Assembly (NCBI GenBank): GCA_943735955.1
Contig: OX030957.1
Span: 7,312,757 to 7,376,756, forward strand
Direction of reading: 5' to 3'
DNA: 64,000 nucleotides
Source: Piscicola geometra
Taxonomy: Eukaryota; Annelida; Clitellata; Hirudinida; Piscicolidae
Shown: piece after piece, positions 49,533 to 64,000 of the stretch
Numbering within the stretch: the stretch's first letter is position 1
Layout of the letters: each line of letters opens with the position of its first letter
Translations under genes and position numbers: made by a program
Notes under the pieces: generated by a model
What the model saw: only the letters and a program-made list of their open reading frames with translations
Told to the model about the DNA's origin: nothing
Databases searched by the model: none

Positions 49533-52500
49533 GAGTTTTCATGATATTGAGAATAAATTATTTTTTAATGAACCCAAATTTAAAAAACACACACACGCAC
49601 ACACAAGCACACACACACACAACACACACACAACACACACAACACACACACACACACAACACACACACAACACACACACAACACACACACACACACACAC
49701 ACCCTGGGCCAGATGAGTTTGATGGAGTCCATCTGCAGCAGCTTGAAGGCACTGCCGTACAGTTCGGAACACTGCATTGCCAGCTTCGCCACTATGGCGG
49801 GCTTCATCTTGTCTGTCACGGCGGAAGAATCGTATTATACTTTGAAGCCATTAATGTGAACTTTGCAAAGGTGTCTTAGATGCATGAGAAGCTCCAGAGT
49901 TGGTGGTGAAGCCACATGATTCATACAATGAATGATACATTGATACATACATATTCAAATGAGATGGTTGCCATAGAAACTAGCCGAAAGGTGCCTTGAG
50001 GACCTTTATTTACGTCAGCGCTTATCGTCTTTATTGCTGACGATCAATAGTCATTGCAAAGAGGCGCCACGAAGAGAACTGCAGTCAAGCATCCACATAT
50101 GCCAGCGCCACTAATGCAAATATATTGGTATTTCACGATATTACGGATATTAACGTACGAAATAATCGGAAACAACCCAGTTAATTTGGGAAACAAATGT
50201 CTCATGAAATGAGGCAACCAAGGAACACTCTATGCAGGCAGTAACTATGGAGATTACCGAAGCCGTAAGGAATGAGTTACGTCTTATAAACGCTTATAAT
50301 TGAGCGCCACTGTAACGACCGCCAAACATTAACATCATCATCATCATCATCGCCATCATCATCATCACCATCATCATCATCACCATCATCATCGTCATCA
50401 CCATCTACATTATCATCGCCACAATCACCATCATCATCATTACCATCCCCACCACCCACTCACCCACCCACCACCACCATCACCATCATCATCACCACCT
50501 ACCCACCCACCATTGACAGCCTTCCTGACGAAGCAGTCTTGAGCCTGAGCGAGCATGAGGGCTGAGAGGGCGTTAAGTGTGTCGGTGCGCAAGTCAGGCG
50601 TCGGATCGGCAGCCACTGCCGTTGCTACCAACGTCTTCAGGTGGTGCAGAATGCCGCTCGATTGCTGTGGTGTGGTTGGTTGGGTAGGTTGGTTGTTGTT
50701 GGTGTGGTTGTTTGTGTGGTTGTGTTGGTCGGTGTGGTTGGTTGGTGTGGTTGTTGGTTGGTTGGTGGTGTGGTTGTTGGTGTGGTTGTTGGTGTGGTTG
50801 TTGGTGTGGTTGTTGGTGTGGTTGTTGGTGTGGTTGTTGGTGTGGTTGTTGGTGTGGTTGTTGGTGTGGTTGTTGGTGTGGTTGTTGGTGTGGTTGTTGG
50901 TGTGGTTGTTGGTGTGGTTGTTGTTGTTGGTGTGGTTGAGTAGGTTGGTTGGGTTGGTTGTTGGTGTGGTTGTGTTGGTTGGTGTTGTGTTGTTGTTGGT
51001 GTGGTTGGTTGGTGTGGTTGTTGGTGTGGTTGTGTTGGTTGGTGTTGTGTTGGTTGGTTGGTTGGTGTGGTTGTTGTTTTTGGCATGATTCTGTATTTGA
51101 GAGATTTTCTGTTTATAATGATAATATCTTCAGAACCTTTATAAGTAATGAATATAGTTATTATTCAATGGAGAGAACACATAGTTCAATCATAAGCATT
51201 TAGTTATTATCAGTTCCTTATCCTTAAAGTTTCCCGATTATGATTATATAAGCATCATCGCCCACAAGAAAATTGTTATCATCACCATCACCAGCGCCAC
51301 CATCATCATCATCACCACCACCACCATCATCATCATCACCACCTGGAAGAGCTTGGCGGCCAGCTTGAGACCCTCGTCGGTCTGTGGTGACTGAGCCTCG
51401 GCCACCTGCGACTGCATCGCCGCTACGTTGAACAGCACGCACACCTTCTCGTACGCGCCTGACGAGATCGCTGTTGTCGTGGTTTGGTCGTGGTGGTGGT
51501 TTGGTTGTCGTGATGGTTGTTGTGATGGTTTGGTTGTTGTGATGCTTTGGTTGTCGTGATGGTTTGGTTGTTGTGATGCTTTGGTTGTTGTGATGCTTTG
51601 GTTGTCGTGATGGTTTGGTTGTTGTGATGGTTTGGTTGTTGTGATGCTTTGGTTGTGGTTGTCGTTATGTTTTGGTTGTCGTCGTGGTTTAATGATGATT
51701 GTGGTCGTGGTGTGGTTTGAATATGGTAGTTGAAGTGTGGTTGTGGTGGTGGTTGATGGTGGGTGGTCAGCGGTGATGATGGTTGAGGATGATTGAAATA
51801 GAAGTGATGGTTAATGAGCGAATGATAACGATGACGAAGTTAATGATGATAACGATGACGAAGTTAATGATGATAACGATGACGAAGTTAATGATGATAA
51901 CAATGACGAAGTTAATGATGATAACGATGACGAAGTTAATGATGAGATGAATACTGGTGATCGAGTGTGATCAAGATGATGAGGCTTTAACAGGGCAGCA
52001 ATATGCGACCGTGGTTCTAGTTAACAGGCGATTATGCAAGCAGTACTAGTGCCACGCGTGATTTCCCTAGTAATGGTGTGTGACTAAACATTGAGTCTGT
52101 ATGATGTGGCTTGAGAAGACATGTCATCAGTTTAGTTGAGGAAGAAAAAGAAGAAATATTGTTTTTTGGTGAGAAGATGTGTACAGAGAGGTTGAAGGAC
52201 GCTCAAGAGTGGATTGGATGGTGAGGCTTCGAGTAGGACTGAATGCTTGTGATACGTGTTATGTTTACTTTAAGTTTAGTACATTTTAATATAATGTATT
52301 TCTAAATGAACCACGTCGGTAAGAATCATCACTTCTTATCTTACAGCCTTTATTATAAGTACAACAACACACTCTAAGTAGTGTGACATGAATATGTAAA
52401 GTAAACAGCTTTGATTGAATTAGACACTTGTGTGCAAGCTCATACACGCCTGTACAATGTACAGTGTACACTCATAAAGCTTTAAAAATTTTAATGTACA

Positions 52501-53376
52501 ACGTAAATTTAAATTTGTAAAGTAATGTAAAAACATGAAGAAGTAATTACAAATATAAAGTGTTACTTAAAGCTATAAACTTATAGGTGAATTATAGTTT
52601 AAAAAGTGTGCAAAAGAAGGCTTATGACACTCACTCAGTGTCTTCTTCCCTCCAAAGAATGTCTCCTTGTCAAAAGCGTCTTGCCATTTGAAAGATATTC
52701 TTATCTGCCATTGAAGTTATTTAATAATTTGTGAAGTCTTATTTAAGCAAAAATCTTTATTAATTCTTTTTAAATACATGGAAACAGATAAATATTCAGA
52801 GATTATTCTATGATTTAAAGGAATTTTATTATTGGATTAATAGTAACATTTTAAAATTAATTTTTGTATTTTCATATTTTTAATACTTTTAAAGCAGAAT
52901 GGTTTAACCATCTTTAATATAAATGTCATATCTACCTGGTTTTCTGATATGGGGAACTTGCCCTCCATCACACTCAGCTGGTCATAGTATCTATAGATTA
53001 TTTCAATCAAGTAAAGAGATCTTATATTTATTATGATTATATAATACTTTCCTAACATGTTTATGGGTTGTTTTGTGTTTATAATGTTAAGTTTATATTG
53101 ATGAAATGACAATTCGTTAGTCATCACTTGCATTGCAAAATGAATTCTATTAAATCAAGTCAACCTGTAAATGGCCTCCAAGGCAGATTCATGTTTGTCG
53201 TCTGCCTTGATAATGATGTTACTCCGGAGTTTGTTGAGTTCCTTCAGGGCGGCCAAGTTGTCATTAATGTTTCCGCTGTTGCCGTAGGTGAGTTGGATGA
53301 ATGAATTCAACGGATTTACAAAGTCAACCTCCCAAGTTTTTTTGTTTTGGATCGGCAAAAATATGCTCCGAGACAT
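43083..53376 (-). CDS. PDCD6IP: ALIX / PDCD6IP, BRO1-domain ESCRT accessory protein
   Basis: Nineteen exons, minus strand: 53165-53376, 52936-52990, 52635-52704, 51343-51470, 50511-50664, 49703-49812, 49312-49428, 48457-48588, 48118-48208, 47787-47910, 46289-46466, 45779-46000, 45422-45587, 45147-45295, 44842-44979, 44493-44658, 43976-44044, 43516-43557, 43083-43315. All phases join; 851 aa (human 868). The BRO1 domain (about 1-360) starts MSRSIFLPIQNKKTWEVDF and has YYDQLSVMEGKFPISENQ, AYEKVCVLFNVAAMQSQ and LSALMLAQAQDCF. A V-shaped domain follows (VLASMNLPAALEDLSG, FKERWTRTPSKQL, FARKTEKEECMRDLNSSIAR). The C-terminal proline-rich region has PPARPPPP and repeated YPPQNQP. ALIX bridges ESCRT-I and ESCRT-III in budding, abscission and repair. 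A TSG101-type PSAP/PTAP motif was not seen. Introns are rich in simple repeats. Confidence 0.96.
45000..45105. repeat. 20-bp G/T minisatellite before ALIX exon 15
   Basis: Five copies of GTGGTCTGTAGTGGTTTGGT. On the ALIX (minus) strand it is an A/C-rich tract preceding the acceptor of exon 44842-44979. Confidence 0.85.
46515..47335. repeat. 18-bp AT minisatellite in ALIX intron 10
   Basis: About 45 units of AATTTATTATTTAATATA. The left part is near-homogeneous; then comes a zone with ATTAATT substitutions (46973-47050), then TTCAA variants. The right end switches to a longer unit (containing ATTATATAATATACTTAATA) repeated about four times. This zonal structure suggests successive local expansions. 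Confidence 0.95.
47540..47785. repeat. CCACTCCACTCC repeat next to ALIX exon 10
   Basis: C/T/A-rich imperfect repeat reaching the donor of exon 10; on the transcribed strand the intron therefore begins with GTGAGTGGAGTGG-type repeats. Confidence 0.85.
48830..49270 (+). mobile_element. CR1-like LINE 5' fragment with 2A peptide and PHD-like finger
   Basis: Inserted in ALIX intron 7 in antisense. The frame starting after a stop at 48913 encodes LNLILRAGDVHPNPGP (49018-49065) and then a zinc-finger start with spacing C-x2-C-x12-C-x2-C-x4-H-x2-C (CGSCSG, CGGCQKNFHKKC), and stops at about 49186. A 2A-like sequence followed by a PHD-type finger is known from ORF1 of CR1-clade retrotransposons in several invertebrates. 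No ATG occurs in this frame, so the copy is 5'-degenerate or frameshifted. A run of C (48919-48928) lies just upstream. Confidence 0.75.
49042..49065 (+). other. 2A-like ribosome-skipping motif
   Basis: Codons give D-V-H-P-N-P-G-P, matching the 2A consensus D-(V/I)-E-x-N-P-G-P except for H in place of E, a substitution I recall from retrotransposon 2A sequences. A hydrophobic upstream segment (WLNLILRAG) is also typical. Confidence 0.7.
49430..49529. repeat. (GT)n at the acceptor of ALIX intron 6
   Basis: About 50 GT dinucleotides with one TT interruption. On the ALIX strand this is (AC)n, running to two bases from the AAAG acceptor of exon 49312-49428. Confidence 0.95.
49589..49702. repeat. 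(CA)n at the donor of ALIX intron 6
   Basis: CA dinucleotides with AACAC interruptions. On the ALIX strand this is (GT)n, and the 5' splice donor of exon 49703-49812 is its first GT. Confidence 0.95.
50335..50505. repeat. CAT/CAC repeat at the donor end of ALIX intron 5
   Basis: (CAT)n with CGCCAT interruptions, then CACCCACCCACC up to the donor of exon 50511-50664. In the transcript the intron begins GTGGGTGGGTAGGTGGTGAT. Confidence 0.9.
50680..51080. repeat. 12-bp minisatellite (GGTGTGGTTGTT)n in ALIX intron 4
   Basis: About 15 perfect dodecamers at 50755-50935, flanked by degenerate copies. In the transcript it is an A/C-rich tract leading to the CCACACCACAG acceptor of exon 50511-50664. 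Long open frames over it are artefacts. Confidence 0.92.
51484..51655. repeat. 18-bp G/T minisatellite beyond ALIX exon 4
   Basis: Units of GGTTTGGTTGTTGTGATG and the variant GCTTTGGTTGTCGTGATG, in the intron just upstream (transcript sense) of exon 51343-51470. Confidence 0.88.
51836..51945. repeat. 24-bp tandem repeat
   Basis: Five copies of AACGATGACGAAGTTAATGATGAT with one A-for-G change, in ALIX intron 3. Confidence 0.92.
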
Positions 53377-53881
53377 TTTGATGTCGATTCAAGTGAAAGT
53401 GAGTGGATCAATCCAAAGACAAGAAATGCACATTTAGTGAAATTTATAAAATAGAAACTGTTTTTTTAGTTTTAAATCAAACTTTGAAATTATTAATTAA
53501 AACCTTTAAACAATAAAATTCTTTTTATTTTTATTGATTTAATTAATTTAACGTTTTATAATCTGATTTAAAAAGTAGTTTAAAAACTAACAAAACTTTC
53601 TTTATTAACATGAAAAAATTAAAATTGAACTGGTAAATAATGAATGAAGAATTCCACCAAAATAGTAACTGAGAACATAATTTGCTCGTTCTTTCACCAA
53701 ATAAAATGTTGAGCCTCAAATTTTACCTTCAGTCAATTGAGAAATTGTACAATAAAGCATCAGAATTGAGATTTTAAAACGCTAGAAAATAGCATACATA
53801 TCCCAGTGAATGTCAAGAAGAACAAAAAATAAAATTCACATCTTAAACGATATTATGAAGCCTGTTTTAATGAAACTGTTT
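53377..53881. other. spacer between CDK4/6 stop and ALIX start
   Basis: 505 bp of AT-rich DNA between two genes on the same strand. It must hold the CDK 3' end and the ALIX promoter. An AATAAA-type signal (minus strand) is present near 53525. Confidence 0.5.
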
Positions 53882-57792
<3,911 letters not shown>

Positions 57793-58620
57793 TTTCTGAT
57801 ATCTTAAAAATGTTATTTTTAAAAATGTATGTAAGATGTTCTTACTGCAAATTGTTGAAGGTGATTGTTGACTAAATAGAAAAAAATAATTTTTTTAAAA
57901 ATTCCATGAAATTTAACGTAAAGTTTAAAAAAATAATTTAATAGACAAAGAACGCTCTCAAGTGTGACAGCATAATGTTGCATTTTGCATTTTAACATAA
58001 GCAACAATAAGAAAAAAGCGGCTAAATATAAGATGAGATAAACTCATAATGAATGTTGGGTGTATTTGTAAGAGTATGCAGAATGTGTTCTAGATAATAT
58101 GCATATGCAAACCTCTGGAATAGGCGACAGCAGTCCACAGATGCCGCAAACAAAGAAGAGTATAAACCTTTTTCACTTCCGTTGAAAAGTGAATACTTTA
58201 TTATCACTAAAACTTACAGTGGCAACCATATACCTATAGTTACTATAGTATAGTAATATTCTTACATATATGGTGGCAACTTAAGCTGATAACTTTTATA
58301 ATTACATGAAGATTAAAAAAACTAATACTTGGTTTGGCACAGATACAAGTTTTATGTGTATTTTATACTGCGCAAGTTATTAGAATAAACTTATAAACGG
58401 CTAATCCCCTTATATTTCACCATGACTGGTAAAATATAAACATATTTATTTTTCTAAACACAAATAAAAAAACTGTCAATTCAAAAATTCAACCCAAAAT
58501 TATAATAAAACTGATCTAACGCTAGAAACACCAATTTGATAAAATTTTTGGCTAAAATCTAAAAAAACATTCTACATGAAATTTCGTATTTAAAATGTGT
58601 CAATTTCCTGGTGCCTTTGC
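57793..58620. other. spacer between CDK4/6 and PIN1, no gene seen
   Basis: AT-rich. Contains the promoter side of the CDK gene and, on the minus strand, an AATAAA-type signal near 58445 that suits PIN1. Confidence 0.5.
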
Positions 58621-59661
58621 TTATTTGGTTCGGAGGATGATGTGAACACCAGAGTCAGTGGAAACAAAGTCACTCAGTTCTCCCACATTTAATGAAAACG
58701 CCACATTTTCAAAGGGTTTCTGCATCTGACCTGTTATTTGTTATATTATTATTATTATTGCTTTGTATTAAATATTTATGAATTTATTTATATTATTTAA
58801 ACCTATAAAGTAATATGTTATATTAAGTTATATTATGTTGTATGAGAATATATGAATATAAGAATGCTTGAGAAATGTAATTTAATTGTATAATTTAATG
58901 TTTTAAAATGGGCATTTGACCTCTTTTGAAAGGTCCTAAATCTCCATCCTTCTTTGCAGAGCTGCAGTCACTGAATTTTGATGCCAACTCTCCAAATGTC
59001 ACTTCCCCTGAAACAATTCTTTCTCTGTAATCTGATCAAAACAAAGAGAATTTTATATAAATTCAATTTTGTTAAAACATGAAAAAAATTATTAAAGTGA
59101 AATAGATACAATCTAAACAATTGCAATTACTTTCTATAATAGTTATATTATATAACTTAATTTATATTAAATAATTTAATAGTTATATTATAACTATTAT
59201 AGAAGTTAATTGCAAAATTATTCAAGTTGTTACATTTAGCATTGTACATTGTAGTAACATGGAAACCTTTTAAAATACTCAAAGCCTCTTCCTTGGACCT
59301 TGTGATCTTCTCCTGCCTCCATGATGATGGTCTTCTCGAATCTCGGTGCTTAACTAGCAGGTGCGAGCATTGTACTTGCTCCATTATGCGTCCTTCCTTT
59401 GATGGTCTTTGCCACGAACTTTCTTTTGTTGTAGTATCAAAGTAGTATTTTTTTCCTGGATATGTTGTTTGAAGCTTATATTGGAATAAAAAAATATATA
59501 TCAGTATTAGAATTTAAAATTAGTATACATTAAAAAAATAATTATTTTATAAAAAGTTGACATATATATTTTCTTTATTTATCATTTATCTATTTATTAA
59601 TAAAATAATAACCTGTCGACTTGCTTACTCTTTCTTCCCAACCAGGCGGCAAAGGCTCCAT
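58621..59661 (-). CDS. PIN1: peptidyl-prolyl isomerase PIN1
   Basis: Four exons, minus strand: 59613-59661, 59267-59455, 58921-59031, 58621-58730; 152 aa (human 163). The N-terminal WW domain ([25 protein letters not shown]) binds phospho-Ser/Thr-Pro. The parvulin domain isomerises that bond: [20 protein letters not shown] supplies the catalytic His and the phosphate-binding Lys and Arg pair, SDCSSAK the catalytic Cys, and GVHIILRTK the terminal His. The linker between domains is about ten residues shorter than in human. The acceptor of exon 3 was chosen at GATCAG because the next AG breaks the frame. It shares a 218-bp divergent intergenic region with TYW3. Confidence 0.97.
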
Positions 59662-59879
59662 AAGAATAAATTAAATTCCACCCTTTTTATCTAAAAGCTA
59701 AATCTTAAAATTATTTTTAAGATTTGAGATATATTGAAACTTTAATAAATTAAATAATGTAAGTTTATAGAAAAAGAATGTAAAATATAAATTCAGAATG
59801 TAGCTATTTTTTAAAATTGAATCTGCTAAAACCAAAGTTCACTTTTATCTTAATAGAATTTCATCGGTTTATTGATTAA
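59662..59879. promoter_or_regulatory. putative bidirectional promoter PIN1/TYW3
   Basis: The 218 bp between the divergent start codons of PIN1 (59661, minus) and TYW3 (59880, plus). AT-rich with no recognised core element. Function inferred from the head-to-head layout. Confidence 0.55.
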
Positions 59880-61428
59880 ATGAATTTTGAAGCAAGCAAA
59901 AATACTGTTATATCTAAAATAGACTTCAGTAGAAAAGGTTCTATTGATGAAAAGATTAAAGAGCTGGTCAGCTATATAAACAACTGTGATCATTTCTTCA
60001 CCACTAGTTCATGTTCTGGTCGCATTTGTCTATTTGAAGAGGTAAATAGACTGAGTCTGAATTTAAATTTAATAAACTATTTATTTATTATTAGATTGTA
60101 TTTTGATAATCAATTATTAGCTGACATTTTTATAATTGACGAAATTAAATTTCAAGAACCCAGATCTAGAAGTAAAGAAAAAGGGATGTATTTGGTTATA
60201 CACAACACATGAAGATTTAAACATAGAAAACTTAGTAAGTCAGATTTTTCATTCAAAATAAAACATCTTCATTTAAAAACACAACCGATCTTATGTATAG
60301 CTTGATGGATTGAAGCAATCAAGATACAGTGCCTCCCTGAAGTTTGAACCATTCATTCTTCATGTGCAGTGCAAGACTATAGAAGATGCTCAATTAATGG
60401 TACCTTTCACCATGAGTTTGAATGATTGTGTTATCATATAATAGTTTCAAGGGAAAGACTTTAGTTTTTTCTTATACATTCAAACAATAATGATTGTAAA
60501 ACCATAAATTTATTTTTTTATGTATAAGATAGATGATATTAAATTCTAAAAACAGTTATTCATAACAATCTAGCACAAAGTAGCTATAGGAAGTGGTTTC
60601 AGAAATTCTGGAATATCCATTGCGAAGAACAAGAAGATAATTTGTGTGGGCTTATATAATTTTACTTTTGTTTAATTATTTTTTTCCTTTCGATTTGTAA
60701 CATTCAATCATTGTTATTTCTCAATTATAAAAACTAAGACTAGGTTTTATCTAATACAATATTCCTAGAACATTTATCAACTTGGAGTATAAGTAATAAC
60801 ATGGGCGTGCACTCTTTCCCAGGCAGTAAGAAGCACCCACTCCCTCCAAGTGCCTCTCACCAAGCAGGGACAGTCTCTGGTGTCTGAGGAGGTGTCACTT
60901 TCGTCTTCTAAAAATTGCTAATATAATTTTTATTAAGTCTTCAGAGAGATATCTGTGATGGATAAGAGACAAAATTTACTTTACAAAAATAATTTTTTCA
61001 AATAATATCAATATTCTTTTAAAGGCAATTTTTACGATATGTTTTTTCCAGTTTATTTTTTTAAAGTCTATTTTCCAATCACCATCAGTGATAATTAGGA
61101 TAAATAAATAGTATCAATTGAATTTAAAAATAGTATTTCATAATCTATAAACTATTATCATCACATTATCATTAATGCGCTTGTTTAATTTTTTTCACAG
61201 TATTTGAAATACCTGTGTGAACTCCTAAATGAAAAAGTAAAGTCCAACTGTGAAAGAACCAAAAAGTACTTTTTGATTCATTTGTTTAGTTTTTCTATAA
61301 AATTCATTTTTTAGTTTGTTACTATTATAGTATAGTGAACCTACTCATACTCATTAATTTTGTTTCATAGGTTCTTTGCCGACTTTCAAGCAGAAATTGA
61401 ACAAAAACGACCTCAAGTGTTACTTTGA
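59880..61428 (+). CDS. TYW3: tRNA wybutosine-synthesising protein 3 (TYW3)
   Basis: Seven exons: 59880-60041, 60157-60234, 60301-60399, 60574-60645, 60823-60891, 61201-61265, 61371-61428; 200 aa, all junctions in phase. TYW3 is the SAM-dependent methyltransferase that N4-methylates the yW-86 intermediate at position 37 of tRNA-Phe. Recognised blocks: SRKGSIDEKIKELVSYIN, DHFFTTSSCSGRICLFEE, LKFEPFILHVQCKTIEDAQL, AIGSGFRNSGISI and AVRSTHSLQVPL. The C-terminal Lys-rich extension of vertebrate TYW3 is absent, which explains the shorter length. Intron ends are conventional and AT-rich, unlike those of ALIX or CTR1. Confidence 0.96.
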
Positions 61429-62468
61429 CAATTATTTTGGTGGCATAGCGATCGAGTGGTTAGAGCTATTGAAGAAAACCCAGTTTTTACTTTTTTTTAT
61501 CTGACAAAAAGCTTTTACGAGTAAAAGCTTTTTGCTGGATTACAAGTCACATCAGCGTCTTTGATTTGTGGTTCAGAACTATAGACTATAGTTATATATA
61601 TATATATAATTATATAAATATAAAAGGCGTTTTATATTTTATTCTAATCTTTTATTTAAATAAAATAAAAAATTAGACCCAATAAAGAATTCAATAAAAT
61701 TCTTGGGAATTGTTTTTTTCACTTGCACGAGCGATCAATGGATTGGTAGTTCTATTTAATGTATGGGCAGCTCGTTTTCTGCTATCTCTGATTGCTGCTT
61801 TTTCTCCTCCTACACGCATGAGTCAGATTAACGCAAGCAACTCGTACTGCAATAGGTTCAAATTCTTGAGTTCAAGAATGAAGGCGTCTTACTTCTGCCT
61901 ATTAACCCTTCTGGATCACCAACCAGCTTCCTCTGAAACTCGCTGCCTCTCTTTCTTTTCCTTTGAAAATTACAGTTAAGAGCTTTCCATGTACTGGATC
62001 CTGGTCTTTAAGAATTGTTTAGTTAAAAGGCTGTTCATTGATTTTTCAATTTAAAAAAAATATTGGCGTCTTGCTGCAAATTAACAAAATTCATTGATCG
62101 ATCGATCAACTGTGCATAATGAGTCTAGATTTACGATGCGAGAAATTCAGTAAGGCATCAAAACATCTAATGAAGTTTTTTTTCATTATTTGTTTTTTGT
62201 GGTTTTTTTAAACATTCTATGTGTGCAAAAAGATTATTCCATGCCAGACAGGCTAGGAGACGAACATTTTAGAAATGTAAAATAAGAAAAAAATAATGAT
62301 AAGATATTTAAAAAAGTTATTTATATAGAAATTTATTTTCATTTTTTAAATTTAAAAAAATAAACTTGATCCATCTCTGCCAGCATGCACCAGCCAATAA
62401 AAATGTGCCATGTATTTAAGACGTGGCTTTTCTACCTCCGCAAGCTTTCCATCAACCGATTAGTTGTC
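61429..62468. other. intergenic, no supported gene
   Basis: AT-rich, with a small (TA)n near 61590. An 89-codon open frame at 61710-61979 is unrecognised and has no splice partners. Two further in-frame ATGs of the next gene (62385 and 62406) lie at its end. Confidence 0.4.
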
Positions 62469-63595
62469 ATGTCTACTTGTCTTTCTTTTGCGCTGTTTTC
62501 TATACTTTTTTTAGTTAGTATTTACAACACTGACGCTAAAGAAAAAGGACCAAAAGTTACCGACAAGGTGATTCTTAAAATATTTTTTTTCAACTTTTGT
62601 CTTTTTTTTGTTTTACTGAAGTTTTAACAGTGGATTAATTAGATAAATTTTGATTAAAAACAGAATACATTTTAAAATGTCATTTTTATTTAAATTAGGA
62701 GTTTTATCTTTTTTTTGCATTTATCAGTATAATTTTTTCCCATTTTTAGGTTTTCTTTGATATTCAATCCGGAGATGAAAAATTGGGAAGAATTGTGATT
62801 GGTCTTTTTGGTAAAACAGTCCCTAAAACAGTAAAGAACTTCAAGACCATTTCTGAAGGAACAGAGGTAAATTATTTATGTTGTATTAATTTTTAGATAA
62901 TTTAAATCTATAGATATAACTCAAATTAAAAAATTAAAATAAACTATTTAATACTGTAATTTCAAAATAGATCGACCAGGATGGAAAAGCACTCACTTAT
63001 AAGGGAAGCAAATTCCACAGAGTTATCAAAGATTTCATGATCCAAGGAGGTGATTTCACTCATTACGACGGAACTGGAGGTTGAATTTTCATTTTAATTT
63101 TAATATATTTTTAAGGTTTTTTCAAAATGTACCCTAAATGTATTCTTTTTTATAATAGTGTTTTTAAATACTAAATTATAGGCAAGAGTATCTATGGAGA
63201 AAGGTTCCCTGATGAAAACTTCAAGATCAAGCACTATGGATCTGGCTGGATCTCAATGGCGAATGCAGGCAAGGACACCAATGGATCTCAGTTCTTCATC
63301 ACCACCAAACAGACCTCATGGCTCGATGGAAAACATGTCGTTTTCGGAGTGATTCTTGAAGGAATGGTCAGTTTTCATGTTCTTCAGATTATGTAGTTTT
63401 CATATGTTTAGCTTTAGTGATAAACCACATTATCATCACTACCTCAAACCAACCACACAGGACGTAGTGAGGAAGATTGAGAATGTGAAGAAGGATGGTC
63501 GTGACAAGCCCCTGGAAGATGTGGTGATCATTGAGTGTGGCTCGTTGCCCGTCGACCAGCCCTTCAACGTGCCCATGAAGGATGTGCCCGAGTGA
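62469..63595 (+). CDS. PPIB: ER cyclophilin B (peptidyl-prolyl isomerase)
   Basis: Five exons: 62469-62567, 62750-62866, 62971-63079, 63182-63366, 63461-63595; 214 aa (human 216). I chose the ATG at 62469 because it places a clean signal peptide ([20 protein letters not shown]) before [11 protein letters not shown]. In-frame ATGs at 62385 and 62406 would add a basic leader. The cyclophilin core is complete: [15 protein letters not shown] (catalytic Arg), [36 protein letters not shown] (cyclosporin-contact Trp), and a C-terminal extension [13 protein letters not shown]. It assists proline isomerisation of secretory proteins and collagens in the ER lumen. The AIAKE-like retention tail of vertebrate PPIB is not obvious here. 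AATAAA near 63922 is a likely poly(A) signal. Confidence 0.96.
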
Positions 63596-64000
63596 ATGAC
63601 ATCTCCATCAAGACATTCCCACTTTCTAATCATCACTACTCACTTCTCTATTATAGCCTATTTGTTTTTTTATTGTTTCAAGGATGCTATGCTAGGTCAT
63701 TTTATACTTGGCTGAATTTACCATAGCATTCCTTGCCAAGTTGTAATGGTTAGTAGAATGATAAGGACTCATTCAAATCATATAATTATTTAATCTTGAT
63801 CTAAATTCATTTTGGTATTACTCTTTGTATCACCCATTGTCTTCTCTCAGTCTGTGGTTTAATTGCATATTCAGTTGAAGTTCAGTTGAGTTTCAAGTTG
63901 CCAACGTTAATTTTGCAATTGAAATAAATTTTCAATGCATTTTTGGTTTCTTTGCTAGCATGCTTTTAAATCTCTGCAAAGTCAACAGACAAAGAATGCC
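63596..64000. other. 3' UTR and downstream flank of PPIB
   Basis: AT-rich, with AATAAA at about 63922. No further gene before the window ends. Confidence 0.5.

Noticed and set aside
50555..51088. 177-codon Val/Trp/Leu-rich plus-strand frame
   Set aside because: Translation of (GGTGTGGTTGTT)n inside ALIX intron 4. The membrane-like look is an artefact of GTT, TGG and TTG codons.
61710..61979. 89-codon plus-strand ORF
   Set aside because: No recognisable motif, no splice partners, and composition not clearly coding. Kept only as intergenic.
62385..62468. Upstream in-frame ATGs for PPIB
   Set aside because: They would put a basic 28-residue leader ahead of the signal peptide. The ATG at 62469 gives a standard secretory signal, though initiation upstream cannot be excluded.

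Overview
The window is nuclear DNA of an animal. It is AT-rich overall, with short spliced exons in classic metazoan genes, introns crowded with simple repeats, and several retrotransposon families. The mix of elements (CR1/L2-like LINEs with a 2A-PHD module, a tRNA-derived SINE, hAT-type MITEs and two foldback elements) and the gene density of about twelve genes in 64 kb suggest a compact invertebrate genome. A spiralian is my best guess, but the sequence does not settle the phylum.

Layout. 443-2796 (+) holds the 3' end of a ZC3H18-like nuclear RNA-processing gene. 3984-5402 is a 12-bp minisatellite. 5830-10586 (-) is a complete six-exon CTR1 copper transporter. 12268-13668 (-) is a single-exon MEAK7/TLDc gene. 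13919-14249 is a hAT MITE, followed at 14344-16634 by a 2.3-kb foldback element with a perfect 10-bp target duplication. A SINE lies near 17.8 kb. 19330-20423 (+) is an SRSF1-type splicing factor, followed by a dead antisense LINE (about 20.76-24.7 kb). 25366-29753 (+) is a VRK-family kinase in eleven exons. 30794-32071 (-) is an unidentified three-exon gene, head-to-head with a tiny two-exon gene (32296-32640, +) that resembles UBL5. 33.1-42 kb is mobile-element territory: a CR1-like LINE, a second foldback element, a hAT MITE and an internally deleted CR1 copy. 43083-53376 (-) is a complete 19-exon ALIX/PDCD6IP gene. 53882-57792 (-) is a CDK4/6 gene. 58621-59661 (-) PIN1 and 59880-61428 (+) TYW3 are divergently arranged. 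62469-63595 (+) is an ER cyclophilin B.

Exon boundaries were built by hand from GT/AG sites, reading-frame phase and protein-family similarity. All internal junctions of the listed models are phase-consistent. The genes are mostly unrelated housekeeping functions: copper uptake, mTOR-linked TLDc protein, splicing, mitotic kinases, ESCRT/ALIX, cell-cycle CDK and PIN1, wybutosine tRNA modification, and ER folding. They do not form an operon.

The most interesting material is non-coding. It includes the two foldback elements whose arms are arrays of short repeats; a SINE that shares its 3' end with the resident CR1-like LINE; a 2A-like peptide in an intronic LINE remnant; and a class of introns that begin with G/T-rich repeats and end with complementary A/C-rich repeats running into CCACCACAG-type acceptors.
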